Notes: generated from the letters alone by a model not told the origin. A stretch of DNA of 41,016 bases from JAYFNU01 sp964458545 (GCA_964458545.1 CAYWJF010000009.1:1-41016), one strand, 5' to 3'; shown: positions 29,929 through 38,135, counted from the stretch's first letter. Numbers and translations are program-made.

Positions 29929-31014
29929 GTGGTGTTGGTTTTGGTTTTTAGAAGCTTTCTTGGTGCGCTCACGCCCTACGGCTTCACGGGATATTTCGAC
30001 GAGCTTAGCCGTTTGGATAGCGAAAACAGAACATACATAATTAAGGGCGGACCCGGCTGTGGTAAATCCTCAATGATGAAGCGAATAGGTGAAAAGCTTG
30101 AAGCCGAAGAAAACGATATTGAATATATCCATTGCTCAAGCGACCCGCAGTCGCTCGACGGGGTAATATGCGAAAGGCTCGGCTTCGCGCTTGCAGACGG
30201 CACTTCTCCGCACGTCTTGGAGCCCGCGCTTCCTGCCGCGCGGCAGAGCGTACTTTCCTTATATGATTGTATTGACGAAGCGGCGCTTACAGAAGTACGC
30301 GCGGCGCTTACAGAGTTCACGGCAAAAAATAAGCGGTGCTTTGAGCGCGCGGGCAGGTTTATCTCCGCCTCTGCTTCGCTTTATAGCGACCTTCAACGTA
30401 CCGCGGAGGGCTTCCTTTTAAACTCCAAGCTGGAGCGATATGTCAAAAATCTTTCCGAGCGCGTCTTCCCTTCAAAGAGCGAAGCGGAGCTCTTCGAGAA
30501 AAATCGCTTTTTAACCGCCGCGACGCCTGACGGTATCGTAAGCTTTGCCCGAGAAAATCTCGCGACTTGTACCTACCGCTACATTCTTAAAGACCGCTTC
30601 GGCGCTTTCGCGCACAAGTCGCTCGGGCTTCTGCGTGAGGAAGCAAAAAAGCGCGGGATTCCGGCAATTGTCTGCCGCAGCTTTCTTTCGCCCTACGACA
30701 GACTTGAAGCTCTTTTCTTCCCCTCTCTATCGCTTTGCTTTATTGTGAGCGGCTTTCTCTCGCCTCTTTCGGGTGAGGGCTGCCGCGTGATACACGGCTC
30801 ACGCTTTTACGATTCCGAAGCGTTACGCACACGCGCGAACAGACTGGCTTTCTGCAAAAAGACAGTGCTTTCTCTTCTGACGCAAGGGTGCGAGATATTA
30901 TACGAAGCAAGAGCTGTTCACGGCGATATTGAGGCGTATTATAAAGACAATTTTGACTTTGAACGGCTTCACGAGCGCGAAGAAGATTTGTTGACAAAAT
31001 ACGGCTTATTTTGA
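29929..31014 (+). CDS. P-loop ATPase of the PRK06851-like family, second half degenerate
   Basis: This protein of up to 361 residues is made of two similar halves. Residues 36-91 (YIIKGGPGCGKSSMMK, the P-loop at 40-47, then EYIHCSSDPQSLDGV) and 218-275 (YILKDRFGAFAHKSLG, then IPAIVCRSFLSPYDRLEAL) align by spacing, but the second P-loop has lost its GxxxxGK pattern (DRFGAFAHKS). Relatives in Firmicutes are described only as PRK06851-like ATPases, with two P-loops as I recall; the function is unknown. The start is uncertain: GTG 29929 sits almost on the AAAGG site, and GTG 29932 or TTG 29935 may be used. It has no partner gene on either side. Confidence 0.85.
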   Translation: MVLVLVFRSFLGALTPYGFTGYFDELSRLDSENRTYIIKGGPGCGKSSMMKRIGEKLEAEENDIEYIHCSSDPQSLDGVICERLGFALADGTSPHVLEPALPAARQSVLSLYDCIDEAALTEVRAALTEFTAKNKRCFERAGRFISASASLYSDLQRTAEGFLLNSKLERYVKNLSERVFPSKSEAELFEKNRFLTAATPDGIVSFARENLATCTYRYILKDRFGAFAHKSLGLLREEAKKRGIPAIVCRSFLSPYDRLEALFFPSLSLCFIVSGFLSPLSGEGCRVIHGSRFYDSEALRTRANRLAFCKKTVLSLLTQGCEILYEARAVHGDIEAYYKDNFDFERLHEREEDLLTKYGLF

Positions 31015-31174
31015 AAATTAGTGTAATTTAGTATTTATTTTTCTCAAAAACGTGAAATATATATAATGAAGCAGCAGATAATTTAAAATTAAATGTTAGG
31101 AGGGGTGTCTTATAAAAATTGAGGCTATCGGCGAATACGGCTCTCAACAGGAAGTCTACGAGGCGTATGAAGCC

Positions 31175-31756
31175 ATGAAAAACCCAGCCGTTTCGGAGGC
31201 TTATGTTCCGCTTCCCGGTCAAGAGAACAAGAACGCCGAAAACGAAGAGATAAAGTCCGTGGATTCCAAACAGTCGACGGCAAGCGACTCTTTCTTACTC
31301 TCTAAGGAGGCAAAGGCTTTTTTAGAGGCGCAGAAGCTTGCAGAAGAAAAGAGCAAATCAAAAAACAAGGATAACAGCGAGCTTACAAAACAGCTTAACG
31401 CGGCTAACGAGACCGCCGAAAAGCAGCTTGAGGATTCTGAAAACCTCCGTAAATGTATGCTTATTGCTATACGCATGATGAGCGGAGACAAGGTTCCTTC
31501 AACCGACCAGCAATTCTTAAAGGAACGCAACTTCGGCATGTATAAGCAAGCCGTAACGTTAAGCTCGGTCAGCGAAAAGGAAAACCCCAAGACCTACAAG
31601 AGCGTGTTGTCCGATGAGGATAAAGAGAAGATGGAGTTTTACACTCTATCTGAGGAAACCGTAAAATCAGTTTTCGAAAAGAAGTATCCCGACCTTGCCA
31701 CGGTGTTAAACAACAAGGAAAACAAGGACAAAAAAGAAGCGAAAAAAGCTGAATAA
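31175..31756 (+). CDS. Hydrophilic coiled-coil protein of unknown function, probable upstream start
   Basis: I do not recognise this protein. It is very hydrophilic, rich in Lys, Glu, Ser and Asn, with a coiled-coil-like stretch at about 41-90 (KEAKAFLEAQKLAEEKS and following) and a Lys/Ala tail; there is no signal peptide or membrane helix. The first ATG in frame, at 31175, has only a weak site. A strong GGAGGGG (31099-31105) lies upstream, followed by an open in-frame stretch of 21 codons that begins (ATA)KIEAIGEYGSQQEVYEAYEAM, with no ATG, GTG or TTG at the right place; the real start could be ATA at 31112 or ATT at 31118. A promoter-like TATAAT is at 31062-31067. A strong terminator follows. 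Confidence 0.7.
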   Translation: MKNPAVSEAYVPLPGQENKNAENEEIKSVDSKQSTASDSFLLSKEAKAFLEAQKLAEEKSKSKNKDNSELTKQLNAANETAEKQLEDSENLRKCMLIAIRMMSGDKVPSTDQQFLKERNFGMYKQAVTLSSVSEKENPKTYKSVLSDEDKEKMEFYTLSEETVKSVFEKKYPDLATVLNNKENKDKKEAKKAE

Positions 31757-31770
31757 AAAAACGGCACATA

Positions 31771-31807
31771 AACAACGCCCGTTTGGTAGCACCAAACGGG
31801 CGTTGTT
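31771..31807 (+). terminator. Long perfect hairpin, terminator after the coiled-coil protein
   Basis: Seventeen base pairs without mismatch (31771-31787 with 31791-31807), loop AGC, starting 14 bases after the stop codon. The tail is ATTAAAAAT, not a T-run, so it may instead stabilise the mRNA or be part of the repeat family that follows. Confidence 0.7.
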
Positions 31808-31924
31808 ATTAAAAATATTTACTTCGTAAATATTTCTGAAAAACCCATTATATGTTCACCAAATGGGCTTTGTTATTGAAAATATTTGCGTTGCAAATAT
31901 TTCTGAAAAAATCCTTTATGAGTT
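31774..31924. repeat. Pair of diverged tandem repeat units with hairpins
   Basis: Two units of about 70 bases run from the long hairpin to the assembly gap. Both have a hairpin core around GTTTGGT/ACCAAA or its decayed copy (CCCATT ... AATGGG), then GGGC-TTGTTATT, then the second hairpin: AAATATTTAC-TTC-GTAAATATTT (31813-31835) and AAATATTTGC-GTT-GCAAATATTT (31880-31902), each followed by CTGAAAAA. The A-T pair of the first stem is G-C in the second, so the stem is kept by compensating changes. It looks like an extragenic palindromic repeat family, and the adjacent gap fits an assembly break at such repeats. Confidence 0.7.
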
Positions 31925-32024
31925 NNNNNNNNNNNNNNNNNNNNNNNNNNNNNNNNNNNNNNNNNNNNNNNNNNNNNNNNNNNNNNNNNNNNNNNNNNNN
32001 NNNNNNNNNNNNNNNNNNNNNNNN
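31925..32024. other. Assembly gap (100 N)
   Basis: Exactly 100 N. It swallows the C-terminal half of the aminotransferase gene, about 200 codons by family length, so the real missing piece should be near 600 bases or more unless that gene is truncated. Confidence 0.99.
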
Positions 32025-32602
32025 CGTTTTATGGTATCGACCGAATAGACCGCGCCCGAGGGATTGTTCGGAGAATTGACTATTATCCCCTTCGTGCGCT
32101 TTGTAATAAGCTTTTCGAGGGCGTCAAAATCTATCTGGAAGGACTCTGTGTCTGCGGGAACTATTACCTCTTTTGCGCCCGCCGCTTCAATATATACGGT
32201 ATACTCCGGAAAAAAGGGCGCTATCGTTATGAATTCGTCGCCTTCTTCGTAAAGCGCTTTAATACATATTGAAACAGAAGCTGCCGCGCCGCAGGTCATA
32301 TAGAAATTGTCGGCGTTAAAGCTTGTGCCAAACCGCTCGTTTAGGGAATTTGCCATATCGGCGCGCACGGCGGCGTCCCCCTGCGCGGAGGTATAACCGT
32401 GAAGCGCGACGCTGTCCATTTCCTTTAAAAGCCTTATGGCGGTTTCATTCACCTCGCTCGGCGCGGGTACGTTGGGATTGCCAATAGAAAAGTCAAAGAC
32501 GTTCTCTTTTCCTATTTCCGCCGCACGCTTCTTGCTGTATTCAAAGATTTCCCTTATAACCGAGCGCTTACTGCCGAGGGCATACATTTTTTCGTTAAGC
32601 AT
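32025..32602 (-). CDS. Class I/II PLP-dependent aminotransferase, C-terminal half lost in gap
   Basis: The visible 192 residues match the N-terminal half of aspartate-aminotransferase-type enzymes: FSIGNPNVPAPSEV, the Y-T-S-A-Q-G-x-x-xxR block, NFYMTCGAAASVSICIKAL (phosphate site region, shortened here), PFFPEYTVYIEAAGA and IIVNSPNNPSGAVY, which holds the substrate/PLP Asn. The catalytic Lys would lie beyond the gap. Full relatives have about 390-400 residues. AGGAG is at the right distance before ATG. Position next to the ACT, phenylacetate-CoA ligase and IOR genes suggests it makes the 2-oxo acids (such as phenylpyruvate or indolepyruvate) that IorAB uses, by inference. Confidence 0.9.
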
Positions 32603-32620
32603 TTTATTCTCCTAAAATAT

Positions 32621-32654
32621 GAAGCGTCCTTATAAAGCTTTATAAGGACGCTTC
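32621..32654. repeat. Perfect 34-bp palindrome between the ACT and aminotransferase genes
   Basis: GAAGCGTCCTTATAAAG (32621-32637) is followed at once by its exact reverse complement to 32654. As RNA on the minus strand it forms a long stem with a small loop, followed by ATATTTTAGG; on the plus strand it is followed by TTTTT. It may act as a partial terminator that lowers aminotransferase expression relative to the ACT gene, or block antisense transcripts. Confidence 0.6.
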
Positions 32655-32677
32655 TTTTTCGTAATTAAAGCGTTAAC

Positions 32678-33109
32678 CTACATTAAGCAGATTTGCTCCT
32701 GAGAAAGCATACCAAAATCGTTTGATTTCAGCACCTTTTCGGCGAGCTTGTTATTCTCTACGCGAATTATTACGCAAGCCTTGCCCTGCTGACGGCAGAT
32801 AAAGGCGTACATATACTCGATATCAACGCCGTTGTCGGCGAGAAGCCTTACCGCCTTTGCGAAGCTACCCGGCTCGTCTACTATCTGCATAGCGATAACG
32901 TCGGTCAGCGAAACGGTCATTCCCTTTTCTTGAAGGGCGGTTATAGCCTCCTCGGGCTTATCAACAATTAGACGAAGTATACCGAAATCGGTAGTATCGG
33001 CTATAGAAAGCGCACGGATATCTATTCCCGCCTCGGCTATCTTACCCGTTATCTCCGCCATACGTCCTGACTTATTCTCTACAAAAATCGAAAGCTGTTT
33101 TACTGTCAT
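32678..33109 (-). CDS. Double ACT-domain protein
   Basis: The 143 residues are two consecutive ACT domains: about 1-68 (QLSIFVENKSGRMAEITGKI, cut, with DIRALSIADTTDFGILRLIV) and about 70-143 (VIAMQIVDEPGSFAKAVRLL, cut, then DIEYMYAFICRQQGKACVI). ACT domains bind amino acids and control enzymes. Stand-alone double-ACT proteins are common beside phenylacetate-CoA ligase and indolepyruvate oxidoreductase genes, where they probably sense an aromatic amino acid; the ligand here is unproven. It is 32 bases after the ligase gene on the same strand and is followed by the 34-bp palindrome. Confidence 0.9.
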   Translation of the reverse strand: MTVKQLSIFVENKSGRMAEITGKIAEAGIDIRALSIADTTDFGILRLIVDKPEEAITALQEKGMTVSLTDVIAMQIVDEPGSFAKAVRLLADNGVDIEYMYAFICRQQGKACVIIRVENNKLAEKVLKSNDFGMLSQEQICLM

Positions 33110-33141
33110 AGTTCTGCCCTCCTGCTTAATTTAATTATAGG

Positions 33142-34443
33142 TTAGATTTGGCGGTTGTCAATTACCCTTACCGCCTTGCCCTCTGAACGAGGAAGCGAGC
33201 CCGGCTCCATTAGGCGCACCTTAGCGAAGATGTTAAGCGTGCTTTGCAGCGCGTTTTCTATCTGCTTTTCAGTAGCTTCAAGGTGCTTAATGGTATCCGA
33301 GAAGAGCTTTCCATTCATCTCGACCTTTACTTCCATAGAATCGAGGTTGTTCTTGCGGTCTACGATTATTTGATAGTTCGGCTCCATACCGAGCTCAAGC
33401 AGAACGTGCTCGACCTGCGACGGGAAGACGTTTACGCCGCGGATAATAAGCATATCGTCGCTTCTGCCCTTCGGCTTAGACATTTTTACAAGGGTTCTGC
33501 CGCAGGAGCATTTCCCGCTCCTGTCGAGCGCCACAATATCACGCGTACGGTAACGAAGCAGCGGCAGCGCCTCTTTGCCGAGGCAGGTAAATACAAGCTC
33601 GCCGTATTCTCCGTCGGGAAGCGGCTGTAGCGTGTCGGGGTCGATTACCTCAGGATAGAAGTAATCCTCGCAGATGTGCATACCGCTTTGCGCCTCGCAG
33701 TCGTAGGCAACGCCGGGTCCCGCTATTTCGGAAAGACCGTATATGTCGTATGCTTTTATGGCGAGTAGCTTTTCTATCTGCTTTCTCATATTATCGGTCC
33801 ACGGCTCCGCGCCGAAGATGCCGCCGCGAAGCTTTAGGCTTTTCGGGTTTATTCCCATCTCACGTATCGTTTCGCCTATGAACATAGCGTAGGACGGCGT
33901 GCAGCAGATGAAATCCGAGCCGAAGTCCTGCATTATCTGTACCTGTCTTTTAGTGTTGCCCGTGGAAACGGGTATAACCGTAGCGCCGAGCTTTTCAACG
34001 CCGTAGTGAAGACCGAGCCCGCCCGTGAAGAGTCCGTAGCCATAGGAAACGTGCACCTTATCGGTCTTGGTAGCGCCAGCCGCCGTGAGGGCGCGCGCGT
34101 CGCACTCAGCCCATACGTCAAGGTCGCGCTGGGTATAGCCCACTACCGTCTGCTTGCCCGTTGTGCCCGATGACGCGTGTATGCGCACAAGCTCATCGCT
34201 CGGTACTGCAAAGAGTCCGAACGGATAGTTGTCGCGAAGGTCGGTCTTAACCGTGAAGGGCAGCTTTGAGACATCGTCAATTGTATGGATATCCGAGGGC
34301 TTTAGCCCCATTTCATCGAACTTTTGCTTGTAGAACGGCACATTATTATATGCGCGGTTTACAAGCTTTATTAATCTTTCCGACTGAACGGCGCGCAGAT
34401 AGTCCCGCGAGGCGCATTCAATGTCGGGGGTATAGTATTTCAT
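33142..34443 (-). CDS. paaK: Phenylacetate--CoA ligase family enzyme (copy 1)
   Basis: PaaK-type enzymes join an aryl acid to coenzyme A via an acyl-AMP. The 433 residues show the adenylation motifs RIHASSGTTGKQTVVGYT (about residues 88-105, phosphate loop), YGLSEIAGPGVAYDC (about 235-249) and LRYRTRDIVALD (about 300-311), plus the C-terminal RGVNVFPSQVEHVL. Beside the oxidoreductase that yields aryl-acetyl-CoA, it might run backward to make ATP, or re-activate aryl acids; sequence cannot tell. A close paralogue lies at 36807-38135, sharing the phosphate loop and the PFGLF..P..ELVRIHASSGTTG block. Gap to iorB is 26 bases. Confidence 0.9.
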   Translation of the reverse strand: MKYYTPDIECASRDYLRAVQSERLIKLVNRAYNNVPFYKQKFDEMGLKPSDIHTIDDVSKLPFTVKTDLRDNYPFGLFAVPSDELVRIHASSGTTGKQTVVGYTQRDLDVWAECDARALTAAGATKTDKVHVSYGYGLFTGGLGLHYGVEKLGATVIPVSTGNTKRQVQIMQDFGSDFICCTPSYAMFIGETIREMGINPKSLKLRGGIFGAEPWTDNMRKQIEKLLAIKAYDIYGLSEIAGPGVAYDCEAQSGMHICEDYFYPEVIDPDTLQPLPDGEYGELVFTCLGKEALPLLRYRTRDIVALDRSGKCSCGRTLVKMSKPKGRSDDMLIIRGVNVFPSQVEHVLLELGMEPNYQIIVDRKNNLDSMEVKVEMNGKLFSDTIKHLEATEKQIENALQSTLNIFAKVRLMEPGSLPRSEGKAVRVIDNRQI

Positions 34444-34469
34444 AATATTTCTCCTATTGCGAAAGAGAC

Positions 34470-35045
34470 TTACGCGCCGTAACCGAGCAGGAAAGCCTTT
34501 TCGTTTACTTCAATTGTTTTTTGCGGCACCGTCGCGCGAATCGCGTCGAGCCATATATCCTTGTCTATTCCGAGGAACTTTGCCGCGACTCCGAGAAGGA
34601 CGCAGTTGGTTGCCTTAACGTTGCCCGCTTCGAGCGCAAGGCTCTTCGCGTCCACCGCTACTACCTGACTTAGCTCTTTCTTTAGCTTTGCCGTAATATC
34701 CTCGGGATATTTCGCGTTGCCCATAATTACGGGCATAGGCGCAATATTCTGTGTGCTTGTGATTATAACGCCGTCCTTTTTAAGTAGCGGCAGCCAGCGA
34801 GCCGCCTCAAGCTCTTCAAAGGAGAGCAGTATATCCGCTTCGCCGTTATCGACGAGCGGCGACCATACTTTTTCGCCGTAGCGCACATAGGTGATAACCG
34901 AGCCGCCACGCTGAGACATTCCGTGAACCTCGCTGACCTTGACGTCAAAGCCTTCGTCAGCGAACACCTTGCCCATAAGCTTGGAAGCGAGAAGTGTTCC
35001 CTGTCCGCCTACGCCGACAATGATAATATTCTTTGTGTTATCCAT
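34470..35045 (-). CDS. iorB: Indolepyruvate ferredoxin oxidoreductase, beta subunit
   Basis: IorB partners IorA to oxidise aryl-pyruvates to aryl-acetyl-CoA, reducing ferredoxin. The 191 residues contain the nucleotide/interface motif IIIVGVGGQGTLLASKLMG at the N-terminus, EVHGMSQRGGSVITYVRYG (about 39-57), a family hallmark, and DILLSFEELEAARWLPLL. The length is normal for the single-domain beta subunit. It follows iorA after 10 bases, so both subunits are translated together. AGGGGAGC precedes its ATG. Confidence 0.95.
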   Translation of the reverse strand: MDNTKNIIIVGVGGQGTLLASKLMGKVFADEGFDVKVSEVHGMSQRGGSVITYVRYGEKVWSPLVDNGEADILLSFEELEAARWLPLLKKDGVIITSTQNIAPMPVIMGNAKYPEDITAKLKKELSQVVAVDAKSLALEAGNVKATNCVLLGVAAKFLGIDKDIWLDAIRATVPQKTIEVNEKAFLLGYGA

Positions 35046-35055
35046 CTTCGCTCCC

Positions 35056-36807
35056 CTATCTTTCTTTTATTGCCGAGAATTTGCAAGCGGACTTGCATAC
35101 TCCACAGCCTAAGCACTGCGTGTCGTCTATAACCGCGAACTTCTTGCCGTCTTCCTCTTTAAAGGAGATAGCGGGACAGCCCATTGTAAGGCAAGCACGG
35201 CAGCCACGACAGGCGTCCTTATCGACGGCGAGCGGCGCGGGGTGCTTTACTGTCTTTAGAAGCGCGCAGGGACGGCGGGAGATAATAAGCGATGGCTCAT
35301 CCGTCGCTATCTCACGCGCAACCGTCTCTTTAACGGCGGCGGTATCAAAGGGGTCAACAACAAATACTCTGTTAAAGCCCACCGCGCGAGCGAGAGCCTC
35401 AAGGTCTACGGCGACGGTTGGGTCGCCCTTTATTGTTAGTCCGTTAGCGGGGTTGTTCTGGTGACCAGTCATACCCGTAATAGAGTTGTCGAGCACGATA
35501 ACTGTCGAAATGCCCTTGTTGTAGGCTATGTCGATAAGCCCGGTAATACCCGAATGTATAAAGGTGCTGTCGCCTATTACCGCGACGGATTTCTTCGCCG
35601 CGTCCGCGCCCTTAGCTATATTATAGCCGTGAAGAGAGCTGACCGACGCGCCCATACAAATACAGGTGTCTATCATAGAAAGGGGCGCCGCCGCTCCGAG
35701 GGTGTAGCAGCCGATATCGCCGCTGACGTAAAGGTTCATACCCTTAAGCGCGTAGTAAAGCCCTCTGTGGGGGCAGCCCGCGCAAAGCACGGGAGGACGC
35801 GCGGGTATCTCCTCGGAAAAGGTGTTAAACTCCTTCTCCTCGCCGAGAATTGCCGAGCGCACCGTCGCTTGAGAAAACTCGCCGCAAAGCGGGAAGATTT
35901 CCTTACCTATAACGTCAATACCGTTCTTCTTGCAGTGGGTCTCGATTATATCGTCGAGCTCCTCAATAACGTAAACGGTTTCAACGCCGTCGGCAAATTC
36001 AAAGATTAAATCTGTGGGAAGCGGGTTTACCATACCAAGCTTTAAATAGCTTGCTTTGTCTCCGAGCGCTTCCTTAGCGTACGCGTAGCAGTCGCCCGCC
36101 GCTATTACGCCTATCTCCTTAGAGTTCCACTCTATCCTGTTTATTCCCGAATGCTCCGCGTAGTCGATAAGCTTCGCTGTTCTCTCCTCGACGTAAACGT
36201 GGCGCTTCTTCGCCATAGCGGGCATCATTACGGTTTTCGCTATGTCTTTCTTGTATTCCGAGGGCAGCTCCTTTTCCTCACGCGGCTCCTCTTCCACGAG
36301 CGAACGCGCGTGGGCTATTCTTGTTACAAGACGAAGAAGCACGGGGGTGTCGAACACCTCGGAAAGCTCGAACGCTTTCTTTGCGTATTCCTTGCACTCC
36401 GCCGCGTCGGACGGTTCAAGCATCGGCACCTTTGAGGCTATCGCGTGGTGACGGCTGTCCTGCTCGTTCTGCGAGGAATGCATACCGGGGTCGTCGGCTA
36501 CGGCACAGACAATACCGCCGCGCGAGCCGATATATCCCATTGTATATAGGGGGTCCGCTGCGACGTTAAGTCCAACGTGCTTCATAGCGCAAAAGCTTCT
36601 CGCTCCCGCAAGGGAGGCGCCGCTCGCGACCTCAAAGGCTACCTTTTCGTTCGGCGCCCATTCGGTATAGATATCGTCATGCTTTGAAAGAAACTCGGTA
36701 ATTTCGGTGCTGGGCGTGCCGGGGTACGCCGAGACGACCTTAACGCCCGCCTCGTACACTCCGCGCGCAACAGCCTCGTTGCCAAGCATAAGTTTTTTGT
36801 TGCTCAT
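35056..36807 (-). CDS. iorA: Indolepyruvate ferredoxin oxidoreductase, alpha subunit
   Basis: IorA is the catalytic TPP-dependent subunit for indolepyruvate, phenylpyruvate and hydroxyphenylpyruvate in the ferredoxin-linked breakdown of aromatic amino acids. The 583 residues contain an N-terminal pyrimidine-binding domain (AYPGTPSTEITEFL, EWAPNEKVAFEVASGASLAG), the TPP domain with GDIGCYTLG, GDSTFIHSGI and LDNSITGMTGHQ, and two 4Fe-4S clusters at the C-terminus: CRGCRACLTMGCP and CLGCGVCKSAC. Its start shares one base with the stop of the upstream ligase gene (TAATG), so the cluster is one operon. Confidence 0.96.
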   Translation of the reverse strand: MSNKKLMLGNEAVARGVYEAGVKVVSAYPGTPSTEITEFLSKHDDIYTEWAPNEKVAFEVASGASLAGARSFCAMKHVGLNVAADPLYTMGYIGSRGGIVCAVADDPGMHSSQNEQDSRHHAIASKVPMLEPSDAAECKEYAKKAFELSEVFDTPVLLRLVTRIAHARSLVEEEPREEKELPSEYKKDIAKTVMMPAMAKKRHVYVEERTAKLIDYAEHSGINRIEWNSKEIGVIAAGDCYAYAKEALGDKASYLKLGMVNPLPTDLIFEFADGVETVYVIEELDDIIETHCKKNGIDVIGKEIFPLCGEFSQATVRSAILGEEKEFNTFSEEIPARPPVLCAGCPHRGLYYALKGMNLYVSGDIGCYTLGAAAPLSMIDTCICMGASVSSLHGYNIAKGADAAKKSVAVIGDSTFIHSGITGLIDIAYNKGISTVIVLDNSITGMTGHQNNPANGLTIKGDPTVAVDLEALARAVGFNRVFVVDPFDTAAVKETVAREIATDEPSLIISRRPCALLKTVKHPAPLAVDKDACRGCRACLTMGCPAISFKEEDGKKFAVIDDTQCLGCGVCKSACKFSAIKER

Positions 36808-38135
36808 TATTTAATTTCTCCTCGAAGGTCTACGATACGCTTCGCTTTACCCGTGAAGCGTTCGATTGTATTCGGCTCGACTAAGGAAACCTTAACGTCA
36901 ATACCGAGAATTGTTATTATCTTGTGGTGAATTGTGTTGCGAAGAGCCTCAAGCTCGCTAAACCTTTCAAGAAGCGAACCGTCGATAAGCTCTACCTTAA
37001 CCTCAAGCTTATCCGAATAGTTTTCGCGGGTAATTACGAGCTGATAGTGCGGGCTTATCTGGTCAATACCGATAATAGCGCTTTCTATCTGGGTCGGGAA
37101 GACGTTTACTCCGCGAATTTTCAGCATATCGTCGCTTCTGCCTATTATCTTCTGCATACGCGCGGTTGTTCTGCCGCAAGCGCACGCTTCGTATGTAATA
37201 TTCGTTAGGTCCTTCGTGCGGTAGCGTACCATAGGAATACCGCGCTTGGTAAGGTTAGTAACGACAAGCTCGCCAGTTGAGCCCTCGGGCAAAACCTCGC
37301 CCGTTTGCGGGTCAATTATCTCGCAAAGGAAGTGGTCCTCGCATATATGAAGACCGTTTCTCTCGCGGCATTCGCCTGACATACCGGGTCCGTTAAGCTC
37401 GCTCATGCCATAGTTGTCGGTAGCGAAGAAGCCGTTACCCCACTTCTGTTCTATCTGGGTCCTCATTTCAGGGGTGCTTCCTTCGCTGCCCAAAAGACCG
37501 AGCTTTAGAGAATAGCTCTCAAGCGGAAACTCGCCCGACATCTGCCGCGCGGATTCCGCGAGAAACATAGCGTAGGAGGGCGTCGCAACTATTGTATCTG
37601 TTTTAAAATCACGCATAAACTTCAACTGCTTTTCGGTGTTGCCCGAGGAGGTAGGAACTACCGTTGCGCCGATACGTTCCAAGCCGTAGTGAAGCCCGAG
37701 CGCCCCAGTGAACATTCCGTAGCCGAAACAGATTTGTACTATAGAGTTCTCGTCCGCGCCCGCGGCGTAGACTATACGCGCTACCTGCTCGCTCCAGTTG
37801 TCGAGGTCCTCGCGAGTATATCCCACAACGGTGGGGTTACCTGTAGTACCCGAAGACGCATGTATGCGGACAAGCTCCTTTTGCGGCACCGAAAAAAGCC
37901 CAAACGGGTAGGTGTCGCGAAGGTCGGTTTTGTTCAGAAACGGAAGATGTTGGATATCTTGAAGGCACTTGATTTTATCGGCGGATACCCCCGCCTTACT
38001 AAATCGCTCGTGATAGAACGGGACCTTGCGGTCACAGTAATCGACAAGCGCTTTAAGCCGTTCGAGCTGGAGAGCCTCAATATCCTTGCGGCTCATGCAC
38101 TCCATCTCTTTGTTCCATATGTGTTCTGACGGCAT
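36807..38135 (-). CDS. paaK: Phenylacetate--CoA ligase family enzyme (copy 2)
   Basis: This 442-residue paralogue has RIHASSGTTGNPTVVGYT, YGMSELNGPGMSGEC and VRYRTKDLTN, the same adenylate-forming motifs as the first copy, and the MPSEHIWNKEMECMSRKDIEALQ start usual for the family (cut at 20 or less). It is clearly related to copy 1, but the recognition region differs (CFGYGMFTGALGLHYG against SYGYGLFTGGLGLHYG), so the two may prefer different acids. It is the first gene after the operon promoter at 38175-38203 and overlaps iorA by one base. GGAGG lies before ATG with a spacing of about 10. Confidence 0.9.
   Translation of the reverse strand: MPSEHIWNKEMECMSRKDIEALQLERLKALVDYCDRKVPFYHERFSKAGVSADKIKCLQDIQHLPFLNKTDLRDTYPFGLFSVPQKELVRIHASSGTTGNPTVVGYTREDLDNWSEQVARIVYAAGADENSIVQICFGYGMFTGALGLHYGLERIGATVVPTSSGNTEKQLKFMRDFKTDTIVATPSYAMFLAESARQMSGEFPLESYSLKLGLLGSEGSTPEMRTQIEQKWGNGFFATDNYGMSELNGPGMSGECRERNGLHICEDHFLCEIIDPQTGEVLPEGSTGELVVTNLTKRGIPMVRYRTKDLTNITYEACACGRTTARMQKIIGRSDDMLKIRGVNVFPTQIESAIIGIDQISPHYQLVITRENYSDKLEVKVELIDGSLLERFSELEALRNTIHHKIITILGIDVKVSLVEPNTIERFTGKAKRIVDLRGEIK

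Noticed and set aside
29757..29972. Minus-strand 71-residue frame ending in a Cys-rich tail (CGCACGQAAC)
   Set aside because: It crosses a strong terminator and the start of the plus-strand ATPase gene; the Cys-rich tail comes from the GC-rich inverted repeat; no ribosome binding site.
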